64,000 nucleotides of DNA from Streptomyces sp. NBC_01454 (GCF_036227565.1 NZ_CP109461.1:248001-312000), one strand, 5' to 3'. Positions 17,439 through 26,501 are shown, counted from the stretch's first letter. Translations and numbers: made by a program. The notes: generated by a model not told the origin, from the sequence alone.

Positions 17439-19365
17439 GTGTGTCCAGAAGGTGATTGTGAGGTTCTGATGTAGAAGACGGAAACGAACAGTCGCCATGT
17501 TGTTGTGGAGATGAAGGTAGGTCCTTCGACATCGGCATGCAGGTGCAGGTGTCAAACCACCATGAGCTGCTGCGGTGAATGAGCCGTGGTGGTGAGCGTC
17601 ATGGAAAAGCCGTACTGAATGCGGCAGGTGGGGGTTGAGAAGGCGAACGCAAGTGAACCACTGATGACGTGTCGTAAAGCTTAGATGACATCAAAACCAG
17701 GGCCTCAATGCTGTCCTGGGACAAGCCAGACGAGAACCTGTCTATTGGTCTGGCGGTGTCCGGCATGAAGGTGGCGCGAGCTCAGTCCGGGCTTCACAAC
17801 GGAACTGGAGAACTCCTCGACGCGAAACCGCGATCCACGGGTTGACGTGGCTCGCGAGAGGAAGAGGCTCAAGTGGCGAAGAGCCATGAGAGCCGGAGTA
17901 CCGGTCGCGCGTCGGGAGGGCGGAATGTCCCGTAGTAGTGATGAAACCTCCGTAATAGAGGCGGAGCGAAGGGGACGTGTTGTTGGGTGTCGATCGGCGA
18001 TCAACCAGAGATGGGAGGAATCGGATGGTCGAGACGAGATCAGCGAGCAAGCCGTTTGATATTCCGAAACGGCTGATCTGGAACGCATACCTGAAGGTCA
18101 AGGCCAACAGGGGAGCGGCTGGGGTGGACGGGCAGTCGTTAGCGGAGTTTGAGCAGGATGAGAAGAACAACCTGTACAAGCTGTGGAATCGACTCTCCTC
18201 GGGAAGCTACTTCCCCCCACCCGTGAGAGCGGTTGACATTCCCAAAACCGGCGGTGGGACTCGGAGCCTTGGGGTTCCGACCGTGGCCGACAGAATCGCC
18301 CAGACGGTAGTGGCCATGACGTTGGAGCCAGATGTGGAGCAGATCTTCCATCAGGACTCGTATGGCTATCGCCCGAGGCGGTCCGCGCTGGATGCGGTGG
18401 AGACGTGCAAGCAGCGGTGCTGGAGGCATCCCTGGGTGATCGACCTTGATATCCAGGGATTTTTTCGACAACGTGCCGCACGCCCCCATCATCGCGGCAG
18501 TGGAAAGGCATACCAATCTCTCGTGGGTTCTGTTGTATGTGAAGCGATGGCTTGTCGCCCCTGTGCAACAGCCCGACGGAACGCTCGTCAGACGGGAAAA
18601 GGGAACTCCTCAAGGATCTTCTATTTCCCCGTTGTTGTCGAATCTGTTTATGCACTACGCCTTCGACGCGTGGTTGGCTCGGGAGTACCCGGCGATCAGG
18701 TTCGAGCGGTACGGCGACGACGCTGTGGTGCATTGCGCCAGTGAGAAGCAGGCGAATTTCGTCCGCGACATCATCGAGCGCAGGTTGCTGCAGTTCGGAT
18801 TACGTCTCCATCCGGAGAAGACCAGGGTGGTGTACTGCAAACAGGAAGGTCGTGAACGGGAGTTCCCGGTCACGGAGTTCACGTTCCTGGGGTACACCTT
18901 CCGTCCTCGGGCGGCCCGCTTGCGGGATGGGAGGCTGAAAACCGGCTTCCTTCCAGCAGTGAGCGAAACAGCCATGAAGTCCATGGCGAGGACTATCCGG
19001 AGTTGGCGACTGGGGCGCTGCACCGAGCTGAGCTTTCGGGAGATCGCCGCGATGATCAACCCTGTCGTGGCGGGATGGATCAATTACTATGGGCGCTTCT
19101 ACAAGTCCAGATTGATCAGGTTCCTGGAACAGCGGATCAATCCGTTCCTGGTGAAATGGGCCCGGAGGAAGTACAAACGGTATCGTAGTGCCTCAAGGAA
19201 GGCCCGGAGGAGGCTGGCTGAGATTGCCTCAGCATTCCCGGGTATGTTCGCTCACTGGAAGCATGGCGCATTGCCCACTGGTTCAACAATGGGAGCCGTG
19301 TGAGTCGCGAGGTTCACGCACGGTTCTGAGAGCGGCGGTGGGTGAGATTCCCGCCGCCGACTCAC
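17439..19365 (+). mobile_element. group II intron 1
   Basis: The 5' end GTGTGTCC at 17439 fits the GUGYG consensus. Domain V is visible near 19296-19331 (GAGCCGTGTG ... CGCACGGTTC), followed by a domain VI stem (GGCGGTGGG / CCCGCCGCC) and an ACTCAC 3' end at 19365. The last one or two bases are uncertain (19364-19366). It carries a reverse transcriptase/maturase frame. It is inserted in the IS3 orfB on the strand opposite to that gene. Confidence 0.85.
18025..19303 (+). pseudogene. group II intron reverse transcriptase/maturase with one frameshift
   Basis: The N-terminal half (from ATG 18025, with GGGAGGAATC upstream) reads RT domains up to VIDLDIQGFF. A tract of six T near 18460-18465 has one base too many; the second frame (from about 18446) continues DFFDNVPHAPI with the catalytic YGDD box (FERYGDDAVVHC) and the maturase region (INPVVAGWINYYGRFYKS), ending at 19303 inside domain V. 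The close relative at 54155-55411 has an intact frame here. The shift is in a homopolymer, so a sequencing error, a mutation or recoding are all possible. No HNH domain is present. Confidence 0.85.
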
Positions 19366-20050
19366 CTCGTAACAGATGCCGGTCCGCCCGACGGATTGCC
19401 GGATGCCCAGTCTGTCCAGCGTCCGGGCGAACTGTTCTGAGGTGTAATTACTGCCGCGGTCCGAGTGGAATATGGCGTCTTCGGAGAGCGGGTGATTGCG
19501 TGCCGCCATTTCGATGGCAGCCTCGATGAGCGGGGTCTTGTAGTTGTCGTCCATCGCCCAGCCTGTCACGGCCTTGGTACGGCAGTCGATGACGGTGGCG
19601 AGGAATACCCAGCCCTCCCAGGTCGAAATGTAGGTGATGTCACCGACCATTTTCTTCCCCGGCGCGTCGGCGGTGAAGTTGCGGTTCACGAGGTCGGGGA
19701 TCGGGCCGGCCCGGCCGTCGTTCTCGGTGAGACTGTGGCGCCACGGCCGCGGCTGGCACGCCTGGAGGTCCAGCTCCCGCATGAGGTCACGCACGAGTTC
19801 GGGCCCGCAGGCCACGCCCCAGGCGGCGAGGTCGGCGTGAACGCGCCGGTAGCCGTAGGTGCCGTCAGAATCCTCGAAAGACTTGGTGATCAGCAATTTC
19901 AGATCCTCCCGTCGCCGGGTGGTCGCCGAAAGCGGCCGACTCCGCCATTCGTAGAATCCGGAGCGGGACACTTCCAGCCAGTCACACATCTTCGCGACCG
20001 ACGATATCTCTTCGGTGTTCGTGGTGAATGTCGCGTACTCGGCATCGATG

Positions 20051-21412
20051 CAGGGCTCCGTCAAGTTCCTGGCTTGCGTGGAGGGTTGACGATCAGGCCG
20101 GTAGGGGCGGATGGCAGAGCAGGCACGGGGGTTCGTGATCATTGTGGTGTCGAAGCCAGATGATCACGAGGACGTCCCGTGCCTGCTGTTGCAGCTTCCC
20201 CTATCCCTGCCGTGCTGGAGAAGCTGGGGCCGCTGGATGCGGACCGGATCGCTGACCTGGGCCCCTACCTCGAATCGGTTCCGGATCCGCGCTCACGCCG
20301 GGGCCGGTGGTACTCGCTGACGGCGATCTTGCTGATGTGTGCTTGCGCGGCCGTCTGCGGTGCGAAGAGCATCGATGAACTCGCCGAGTTCGGCGAGCGG
20401 GCCACGAACTCGCTGCTGGCATCCCTCGGGGTACGCCGTCACCTGCTCGGCTGGCGGCGCAGCCCCAAGCCGGTCACTCTCGGACGCGTCCTTCAGGCAC
20501 TTGACGGCGACGCCCTGGACCAGGCTGTGGGCGCCTACCTGGCCGACCGGCACCGCATCACCGCGTCCGTGGACATGCCCGAGACCCGATCGCGGCAGAT
20601 CATCGCCGTGGACGGCAAGGCCCTCACGGGCTCAGCCCGCCTGGCCGCGCCGCGGCGCCACCTGCTCTCGGCGGTCACCCACGACCGCGTCGCCACGATT
20701 GCCCAGGTCGAAGTCGGTGCGAAGACCAACGAAGTGCGCCACTTCAAACCCCTGCTGGCACCGCTCGACCTCGCCGACACCGTCGTCACCTTCGATGCCC
20801 TACACTCGGTGAAGGCCAACATCACCTGGCTGGTCGAGACGAAGAAGGCCCACTACATCGCCGTCATCAAGACCAACCAGCCCACCGCCTACGCCCAACT
20901 CGCCGCCCTGCCCTGGACCTCGATCAAGGTCCAGCACACCGCCACCGCCCACGGCCGCCGCGAGTCCCGCTCGATCAAAACCTGCGCTATCGCCGACAAC
21001 CTCGGCGGCATCGCTTTCCCCCACGCCCACCTCGCCATCCGGGTCCACCGCCGCCGCAAGCCCACCGGCCGGCCCGAAACCCGCGAGAACGTCTACGCGG
21101 TCACCAGCCTCGCCGCCCATCAAACCCGCCCCATCGACCTCGCCGCCGCCATTCGCGGGCATTGGGGAATCGAAAATTCTTCCCACTACATCCGAGATGT
21201 CACGTTCGCTGAGGACGCCTCGACCATTCACACCGGCACTGCACCCCGCGCCATGGCCACCATCCGCAACCTCGCCATCGGCACCCTGAAGATCCTCGGA
21301 GCCGACAACATCGCCAAGACCACCCGCGCCATTCGCCACGAACCCGAACGAGCACTCGCCATCCTGGGCATCACCAACAACCCAGACACTCACGGAACTT
21401 GATCAAGCCCTG
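20051..21412 (+). mobile_element. ISAs1-family insertion sequence, intact
   Basis: Ends CAGGGCTCCGTCAAGTTCC (20051-20069) and, read inward, CAGGGCTTGATCAAGTTCC (21394-21412) match at 16 of 19 positions. The 9-bp sequence GCATCGATG is duplicated at 20042-20050 and 21413-21421. Length 1362 bp. It lies within the first codons of the IS3 orfB. Confidence 0.95.
20179..21402 (+). CDS. ISAs1-family transposase
   Basis: 407 residues, full length for ISAs1 (H-repeat) transposases. The N-terminal DPRSRRGRWYSLTAILLMCACA is the DDE_Tnp_1-associated domain. The triad is visible in IIAVDGKALTGSAR (first Asp), TVVTFDALHS (second Asp) and GHWGIENSSHYIRDVTFAED (Glu). There is no frameshift or stop, and the terminal repeats are present, so it could be active. 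Confidence 0.95.
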   Translation: MPAVAASPIPAVLEKLGPLDADRIADLGPYLESVPDPRSRRGRWYSLTAILLMCACAAVCGAKSIDELAEFGERATNSLLASLGVRRHLLGWRRSPKPVTLGRVLQALDGDALDQAVGAYLADRHRITASVDMPETRSRQIIAVDGKALTGSARLAAPRRHLLSAVTHDRVATIAQVEVGAKTNEVRHFKPLLAPLDLADTVVTFDALHSVKANITWLVETKKAHYIAVIKTNQPTAYAQLAALPWTSIKVQHTATAHGRRESRSIKTCAIADNLGGIAFPHAHLAIRVHRRRKPTGRPETRENVYAVTSLAAHQTRPIDLAAAIRGHWGIENSSHYIRDVTFAEDASTIHTGTAPRAMATIRNLAIGTLKILGADNIAKTTRAIRHEPERALAILGITNNPDTHGT

Positions 21413-21437
21413 GCATCGATGAACTCGAACCTATCGC

Positions 21438-21755
21438 TCACCGAGGATCCTTGGCAAAGTACGCTGCGACCTTTTCCAGGAAAGCAACTTTTTGCCGCAG
21501 TTCCCTCAGCTCGCGTTCCTGCTCGCGGAGCCGCGCCCGTTCATCCACCGTGAGGGGCGGCTCCTCTCCCGCGTGCTCACGGCGGTAGGCGTTGACCCAA
21601 TTCCCGAGCGTGCCTTCGACAAGTCCGAGTTCCCGAGCGATCTGGGCGACCGGACGCGACGTCTCGATCACCATCCTCACGGCCTCTTCCCGATACTCAG
21701 GAGTGAACTTCCTGCGTATCTGCGACAATCGACTTCCCTTTCTGAACAGACCCAC
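21438..21755 (-). CDS. IS3-family orfA (HTH protein)
   Basis: 105 residues: an N-terminal helix-turn-helix (RRKFTPEYREEAVRMVIETS, ARELGLVEGTLGNWV) and a C-terminal leucine-zipper-like helix (RELRQKVAFLEKVAAYFAKD). The protein combines with orfB by -1 frameshifting to form the transposase. The frame is intact, but its orfB partner is destroyed, so it can act only in trans with other copies. A nearly identical orfA is at 28042-28359. Confidence 0.9.
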   Translation of the reverse strand: MGLFRKGSRLSQIRRKFTPEYREEAVRMVIETSRPVAQIARELGLVEGTLGNWVNAYRREHAGEEPPLTVDERARLREQERELRELRQKVAFLEKVAAYFAKDPR

Positions 21756-21808
21756 CTTAGTGGGACCCCTGTCCGGAAACTTCGGGGCGCCTCATCCCAA
21801 TGAAGCTT

Positions 21809-21892
21809 CTATGTCTCGTCAACCCCTGGTGCCGTTGCGGCGGCATTGTTGAGGTGGCGGTAGAGGCGTCGGGCGAGGTAGCGCTTGAGAGG
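21809..21892 (-). pseudogene. C-terminal tail of an IS110-family transposase
   Basis: On the minus strand the frame LKRYLARRLYRHLNNAAA, ending in GVDET and a stop at 21809, resembles the conserved tail of IS110/IS116-type transposases. Nothing else of that gene is present; the next sequence belongs to an IS256-type fragment. Confidence 0.5.
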
Positions 21893-21928
21893 GTGTGTCA
21901 GTGACTCCGTGTAAGTCCTGGGGTTTCA

Positions 21929-22195
21929 CTAGAGGGTAATGCGGTCCTGGAAGTAGATCGAGAACGCGTTCAGCGCGGCCTTCCAGTGCGGCGTGGCGTG
22001 GGTTTTGCTGTGGGTCTTGGGTTCGATCAGCTCTCGGATCGCGAGGTAGAGCACCTTGACCGCGGCCTGCTCCGTCGGGAAGTGTCCGCGGTTGCGGGTG
22101 ATTTTCCGCAGCCTGGCGTTGATCGACTCGATCATGTTCGTGCGGTAGATCACCTTCCTGATCTCCGGCGGGAACGCCGGGTAGGGCACGCTGCC
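21929..22195 (-). pseudogene. C-terminal fragment of an IS256 (mutator)-family transposase
   Basis: The frame contains PPEIRKVIYRTNMIESINAR, RNRGHFPTEQAAVKVLYLA and an ending HWKAALNAFSIYFQDRI, the conserved C-terminus of IS256 transposases including the Glu region. It is joined directly at about 22195 to an IS21 IstA head, making one continuous but chimeric open frame. Confidence 0.75.
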
Positions 22196-22567
22196 GGCCC
22201 TTCTTGCCCTCCAGCACGAGCTGCGGGCGCCGCTTACCGCCGTAGTCCCGCACCGTGGAATACGAGGCCAGCTCGAAGTCCCGCTCCGCAGCCAGACGCT
22301 CCAGGATCCGGTCAACGGTGTGCTTATGTTGCGCGGCGCGTCGGCGTCCTCGCGCAGCATCGGGTCGATGAAGCCCTTCACCGGCTCCAGCACACTCTTG
22401 CGCGGCGGCGGCTTCTTCCGCACCGCCGGCACCGGGCACGCCAACGCCTTCGCCACCGTGTTCCGCGACACCTTGTACCGCTGAGCAAGCTCCCGCCCCG
22501 ACACCGCCGGATCCATCCGACGATCACGACGGATCCGCTCAAAGATCCACTCACGCGACCTGTACAC
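22196..22567 (-). pseudogene. N-terminal fragment of an IS21-family IstA transposase
   Basis: From 22567 the frame reads YRSREWIFERIRRDRR, GRELAQRYKVSRNTVAKAL and PRKSVLEPVKGFID, the helix-turn-helix head of IstA. Near 22330 the frame shifts; the continuation HTVDRILERLAAERDFELA and GKRRPQLVLEGKKG is typical IstA. It ends abruptly at the IS256 fragment. The DDE core and istB are missing. Confidence 0.7.
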
Positions 22568-22738
22568 CCACGGGCTCCTGACACGACCGTGATCAACAGA
22601 CCACAGCGTGATCGGACCAAACGGCCCACAACCGCCATTACGCCATCAGCGGCATGTCATACCCACCCAAACACAGTGGCCCTCATTCCCGCTGTCTCAC
22701 TGGCTCTACTTCACCCTGTCGAAAACAAGCCCGGACAC

Positions 22739-23130
22739 CCAGGCGGCGTGTACTGCGACCTCGGGCACGAGCTGGACCCACCCGAGCACCACATCCCGAC
22801 CCTGCTCTCCCGCAGCCGGCCGCCCGGCCGCCGGGACGAGCAGGAATTCCGGGGCGGATGCCTCACCCGCGACTGGGAAGGCCCCATCCACCGCGGCGAG
22901 GGATACGGGCGGTGGAAGACGCCCACGACCACGCGCTCCCGGGCTGGCGGACGCTGCCGCCGATCACCAGAGTCAAAGACCGGTGGCAGATCCCACAGAG
23001 CCCGGGACACTGGGCCCAACTGACATCCGTGTACCCGGCGGGGTGGATGGACCAAGGCGCTCCGCTCCTGGCCTGGAGCCGCTACCGCAGCGAAGCACGC
23101 GCCCCGCCGCACACGGGACGCCCCCGCTAA
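22739..23130 (+). pseudogene. DUF6349-like hypothetical protein, frameshifted
   Basis: The segments VYCDLGHELDPPEHHIPTLL and CLTRDWEGPIHRGE in one frame continue as AVEDAHDHALPGWRTLPPI and LYPAGWMD-like VYPAGWMDQGAPLL in another. Together they resemble a family common on streptomycete plasmids (DUF6349 in my recollection). At least one frameshift lies near 22910. The start is unclear and may have been removed by the IS21 fragment. Function is unknown; the Cys/His-rich WEGPIHRGE region could bind metal. Confidence 0.5.
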
Positions 23131-23371
23131 CTCCACATAGCCCGGCCGCCGAGCGACCAGGACAAGCACCCGACAGATCAGGGGGCCCTCTTCTGATGAC
23201 CGCCGTCCTTCGGACCAGGGCCCCACCCCGCTCAACCCAAAGGTGGTTTAATTACTCCGCCGTCAGCGGAGCGGGCAACCTCCGACCGGCCGTGCGTCCC
23301 ACGGGGCGCCACGCACCCCAGGCAACAGATGACGGTCAGCGCACAAGGGCAACAAGGCGCTGGCCGTCAGT

Positions 23372-23391
23372 GTTCTCTCACCAGAGAGAAC
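23372..23391. promoter_or_regulatory. inverted repeat GTTCTCTC-ACCA-GAGAGAAC
   Basis: A perfect 8-bp inverted repeat with a 4-base loop, ending 6 bases before an ATG at 23398. The right arm supplies the only ribosome-site-like purine run (GAGAGA), so the hairpin could act as an operator or hide the ribosome site. Confidence 0.5.
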
Positions 23392-23397
23392 CGTACC

Positions 23398-23674
23398 ATG
23401 CTATGCGACCGACACCCCGACTGTCCCCAGCCCGGCGACATCGCCCAGCTCAAGAGGGGTAACAGCCTCGGTGCCGACCACACCGACACCTTCGTCATCG
23501 TCGAGGACCTCCCCCCGACCGGCCGGCACCTCGTACTCAACCTCCCCGCCGGCCACCACTGCCGCGCCGACTGGGCCGCCGCCGTTCCCCTGGACAACAT
23601 AGCCGCCCTCACCCGACTCGAACCCACCGGCAGCCGCAGTGGGCGCCGGCACCGAACCAGACGACCTCCAATGA
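23398..23674 (+). CDS. small hypothetical protein, C-terminus uncertain
   Basis: From the ATG the frame reads MLCDRHPDCPQPGDIAQLKR and DTFVIVEDLPPTGRHLVLN, which looks like real protein. After about residue 80 the composition becomes Arg/Pro-rich. A one-base shift near 23640 would give an acidic end (GTEPDDLQ) and a stop at 23674, in better keeping with the next gene start at 23712. I do not recognise the family. It precedes a plasmid-type HTH gene on the same strand. Confidence 0.4.
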
Positions 23675-23711
23675 GCCCGCCGAGTACTCACGACCCCGAA
23701 CAGGAGACGAC

Positions 23712-24366
23712 GTGCCCCGCAAGACCAGCCCAACGCTCTACTCACGAGCGGACCTGCGCAAGGCCCATAATATCAGTGAGCCGACGCTTCAGAGCCTCTG
23801 GACCAACCGGGAGAAAAACGGTCACCCGGACGTCGCGGAGACCATCGACGGCGTCATGCACTGGGATGGCGAGGTCTGGGCGACGTGGCACCACGAGCTT
23901 CAGCGTCAGCGCGCCGCCGCGAACACCACCAACCCGCCGAAGCTCGACGGAGACCCAGAAGAGATGGTGGGCCCGGCCGAGGCGGCGAAGGTGTGCGGAT
24001 TCTCCGACTCCGCCACCGTCTCCCACTACGTCAAGAACCCGCCTGAGGGTTGGCCCGAGCCGGATGACTGGGACGAGCTCCCGACCCGGGATCGCCCGAA
24101 GTGGAAGCGTTGGAGGCTGTGGCAGTACCTCGCGGACCGGAAGGGGCGCGGTCACGCCGGCGGGCGGCCCACGGGTCGCCGCGGACTGGCCTACCCCTAC
24201 CAGGGGAGACGAGCGACTGGCCCTTGCGCGACAGGCCATCGCGGCAAACCCCGGCGCCAAGAACGCCGAACTGATCCCCCAGCTCCAGGAGCAGACGGAG
24301 AAGGCGTACTCCCGCCCGACGTGGAACCTGATCCTCAAGTCCGCCCGCGACCATCCCGAGGAGTGA
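23712..24366 (+). pseudogene. hypothetical DNA-binding protein, frameshifted
   Basis: Starts at a GTG with CAGGAGA upstream. Residues about 5-60 look like a helix-turn-helix (YSRADLRKAHNISEPTLQSL), and a second repeat-like unit follows (VGPAEAAKVCGFSDSATVSH). The frame is lost near 24175; the neighbouring frame continues with WPTPTRGDERLALARQAIAA and a natural-looking end at 24366 (PTWNLILKSARDHPEE). Two helix-turn-helix units suggest a plasmid or phage-type DNA-binding protein. The exact role is unknown. Confidence 0.5.
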
Positions 24367-24483
24367 TCCGCGTCCGGTACCCGCTGCCCGCGTTGCAGCG
24401 GCCCGCTCCGTGCCGGGCGCCTGGGTAACCCCCTCAGCAGAGGCTCGTTGAAGAGCACGACCACGTCCCCCACGTGGGCATTG

Positions 24484-24515
24484 GGGGCTCCGCTTCGTGA
24501 TGGCAGCGGAGCCCC
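24484..24515 (+). terminator. hairpin terminator
   Basis: An 11-bp perfect stem, GGGGCTCCGCT and its complement, with a 10-base loop, 118 bases after the HTH frame. It probably ends that transcription unit. Confidence 0.65.
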
Positions 24516-24681
24516 GTCCCATGAGCGCAGCACCCAGGTCGCCGATACTCGATCAGGAAAGTGCGGCGGAACGTCACATGTCCGGACGATGAGATAGCTT
24601 TTGCACGATTCCTCCTTCGAATCAGGCAGCTCTACCTTCTTGATCGGGTTGATCGAGCCATTCGTAGGGTTGGGTCGCCCA

Positions 24682-24777
24682 GGGGTGCTGGGTGTGGCTG
24701 TCAGGCGGCTGCCACCTTGTGGCTTGCGAGGCTTCGCCGCCCGGCACCCCACGACGACTCGGCCGCCGATTAGGAAG
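24682..24777 (+). ncRNA. candidate bridge RNA of IS110 element 1
   Basis: In the non-coding left end, GGGGTGC (24682-24688) pairs with GCACCCC (24744-24750). Inside are two hairpins, GCCAC-CTT-GTGGC (24711-24723) and GGC-TTC-GCC (24730-24738). The adjacent ATTAGGAAG (24769-24777) repeats the sequence at the element's right boundary (26063-26071), as a donor-binding guide would. Assignment as a bridge RNA is inference from the IS621/IS110 model. Confidence 0.4.
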
Positions 24778-24858
24778 TGCGAACAAGTCGCTGCGTAGAG
24801 CAATGCCGGCGAAGTCGTCCGTGGCACGAACAGTACGAACACGAACGTCAGGAGCACG

Positions 24859-26055
24859 ATGAGCCGGATATGGGCGGGGATCGACAGCGGCAAGGGCCAC
24901 CACCACGGCCTCGCCTTGGACACCGACGGCAAAACACTGCTGTCGCGGCGGGTCGCCAACGACGAGCCCGAGCTGCTGAAACTGCTCGGTGACGTCCTCG
25001 ACCTGGCCGACGGGCGTCAGGTCACCTGGGCCATCGACATGACCGGCGGAGAACCCGCACTGCTGCTGGCCCTGCTGGTCAACCACGGCCAGGAGATCCT
25101 GTACATGCCCGGCCGGCTGGTGAACCGGGCCTCCGACGGCTACCGCGGCGAGGGCAAGACCGACGCCCGCGACGCCTACGTGATCGCCGACCAGGCCAGG
25201 ATGCGCCGCGACCTGCGGCCCATCCGCCCCGGCGACGAAGCCGCCATCGAGCTGAAGCTGCTGACCGGACGCCGCGCCGACCTGGTCGAGGACCGCACCC
25301 GCACCGTGAACCGCCTGCGCGGCACCCTGCTGAGCATGTTCCCCGCCCTGGAACGGGCCCTGGACGTGACCAACACCGGCCCGCTCAAGCTGCTGACGGG
25401 GTACCAGAGTCCGGCCTCGATCCGCCGCGCCGGGGTCACACGGCTGACCAAGTGGCTGGCCAACCGCACCGTCCGCAACGCAAGATCCCTGGCCGAAGCA
25501 GCCGTTGAGGCAGCAGAGCGGCAGCACACCGCCATCCCCGGGGAGAAGACCATAGCCAAGCTGGTCCACACCCTGGCCGGGGAGGTGATGACCCTCAACG
25601 AGCAGATCTCCGAGATGGACAAGCTCATCGAGGGCCGGTTTCGCGAGCACGAACTCGCCGACATAGTCCAGAGCGTCCCCGGCATCGGTGCCGTGCTGGG
25701 AGCGGAATTCCTCGCCGCTGTCGGCGGCAGCCTGGACGACTTCGACTCTCCGGACGCCCTGGCGGCCTTCGCCGGCGTTGCGCCCGCGCCTCGCGACTCG
25801 GGCAAGGTCAGCGGCAACCTCCACCGGCCGGTCGCCTACCACCGAAGACTCCAGCGCGTCTTCTACACCTCCGCGCTCGTCAGCGTCCGCTGCGACCCCA
25901 ACTCGCGGAAGTTCTACGACCGCAAACGCGCCGAGGGAAAGAAGCACGTCCAAGCCGTGCTCGCCCTCGCCCGCCGCCGCGTCAACGTCCTGTGGGCCCT
26001 GATCCGTGACCGACGGTGCTACGAGGTCGCACCCCCAGTGGCTACAGCGGCTTGA
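24859..26055 (+). CDS. IS110-family recombinase (DEDD transposase)
   Basis: 398 residues. The N-terminal RuvC-like DEDD domain shows WAGIDSGKGHHH (first Asp) and GKTDARDAYVIADQAR (the later Asp pair). The C-terminal Transposase_20 domain contains VPGIGAVLGAEFLAAVGG and GVAPAPRDSGKVSG, followed by the conserved Ser-region. AGGAG precedes the ATG by 5 bases. The frame is intact. IS110 recombinases insert their circular intermediate through a bridge RNA encoded in the non-coding end. Confidence 0.95.
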   Translation: MSRIWAGIDSGKGHHHGLALDTDGKTLLSRRVANDEPELLKLLGDVLDLADGRQVTWAIDMTGGEPALLLALLVNHGQEILYMPGRLVNRASDGYRGEGKTDARDAYVIADQARMRRDLRPIRPGDEAAIELKLLTGRRADLVEDRTRTVNRLRGTLLSMFPALERALDVTNTGPLKLLTGYQSPASIRRAGVTRLTKWLANRTVRNARSLAEAAVEAAERQHTAIPGEKTIAKLVHTLAGEVMTLNEQISEMDKLIEGRFREHELADIVQSVPGIGAVLGAEFLAAVGGSLDDFDSPDALAAFAGVAPAPRDSGKVSGNLHRPVAYHRRLQRVFYTSALVSVRCDPNSRKFYDRKRAEGKKHVQAVLALARRRVNVLWALIRDRRCYEVAPPVATAA

Positions 26056-26067
26056 CAACTTCATTAG

Positions 26068-26501
26068 GAAGCCGAGCGGTTCGCGCGAGGCGAGGCGAGC
26101 TCGGTGATCGCCAAGGACCTTCGGATCAGCGTCCGCTCGGTGCAGCGATGGCGGCAGGGGTGGGACGAGGGCGGTCCGCGGGCTCTGCGGTCACAGGGGC
26201 CGGCGTCACTGCCGAGGATGAGCGAGAAGCAGTTCGCCCAGCTGGAAGCAGAGCTGGCCAAGGGGCCGGCCGCGCACGGCTGGGAGGACCAACGCTGGAC
26301 CCTGAGCCGTGTGAAGACGGTGATCGGCCGGCGTTTCCACCTGACCTACACGGTCCAGGGCGTGCGCAAGCTGCTGGTACGCAACGGCTGGTCCTGCCAG
26401 GTACCGGCCCGACGCGCCATGGAGCGGGACGACGACGCGGTGGCCGGGTGGGTCAAGGAGGTGTGGCCCTGCGCGGAAGACTCGCGGCGGGCGTTTCCCC
26501 T
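26068..26501 (+). pseudogene. N-terminal part of an IS630-family transposase
   Basis: The frame EAERFARGEASSVIAKDLRI, RSVQRWRQGWDEGGPRALRS and WTLSRVKTVIGRRFHLTYTV is the double helix-turn-helix head of IS630 transposases. It is cut on the left by the IS110 end and on the right by an IS3 at 26502. The matching C-terminus is at 27758-27930. About 140 residues with the catalytic core are missing between the two pieces. Confidence 0.8.

Larger units (their letters stand above)
17231..21441 (-). pseudogene. IS3 orfB transposase, split by two insertions
   Basis: The integrase-type orfB reads from the GTG at 21441 to the TGA at 17231 on the minus strand, but in three pieces: 21441-21413, 20050-19367 and 17438-17231. 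The middle piece carries the first two Asp of the DDE triad (MVGDITYISTWEGW and IFHSDRGSNYTSEQ). The last piece holds the Glu region. It is closely similar to orfB at 62164-63072. The ISAs1 insertion disrupts the first 10 codons and the intron sits just before the Glu motif; intron splicing could not restore this frame because the intron lies on the opposite strand. Confidence 0.85.
17189..21794 (-). mobile_element. IS3-family element interrupted by a group II intron and an ISAs1 element
   Basis: The outer ends are matching inverted repeats: TGAGGGGCCCCGCGTTTTCC from 17189, and TGAGGCGCCCCGAAGTTTCC read inward from 21794. The trinucleotide TCC flanks both sides (17186-17188 and 21795-21797), a normal IS3 duplication. 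Removing the intron (about 1927 bp) and the ISAs1 unit with its duplication (1371 bp) leaves about 1308 bp, the normal IS3 size. So one IS3 was entered twice by other elements. Confidence 0.9.
24590..26071 (+). mobile_element. IS110-family element 1 (left end approximate)
   Basis: A full IS110-type recombinase gene with a very short right end: the segment CATTAGGAAG follows the stop by a few bases and the next sequence (26068 onward) is an IS630 gene. IS110/IS116 relatives of this protein size are roughly 1.4-1.55 kb, so the non-coding left end should reach about 24560-24650. I cannot fix the left boundary because IS110 elements lack clear terminal repeats. Confidence 0.6.
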
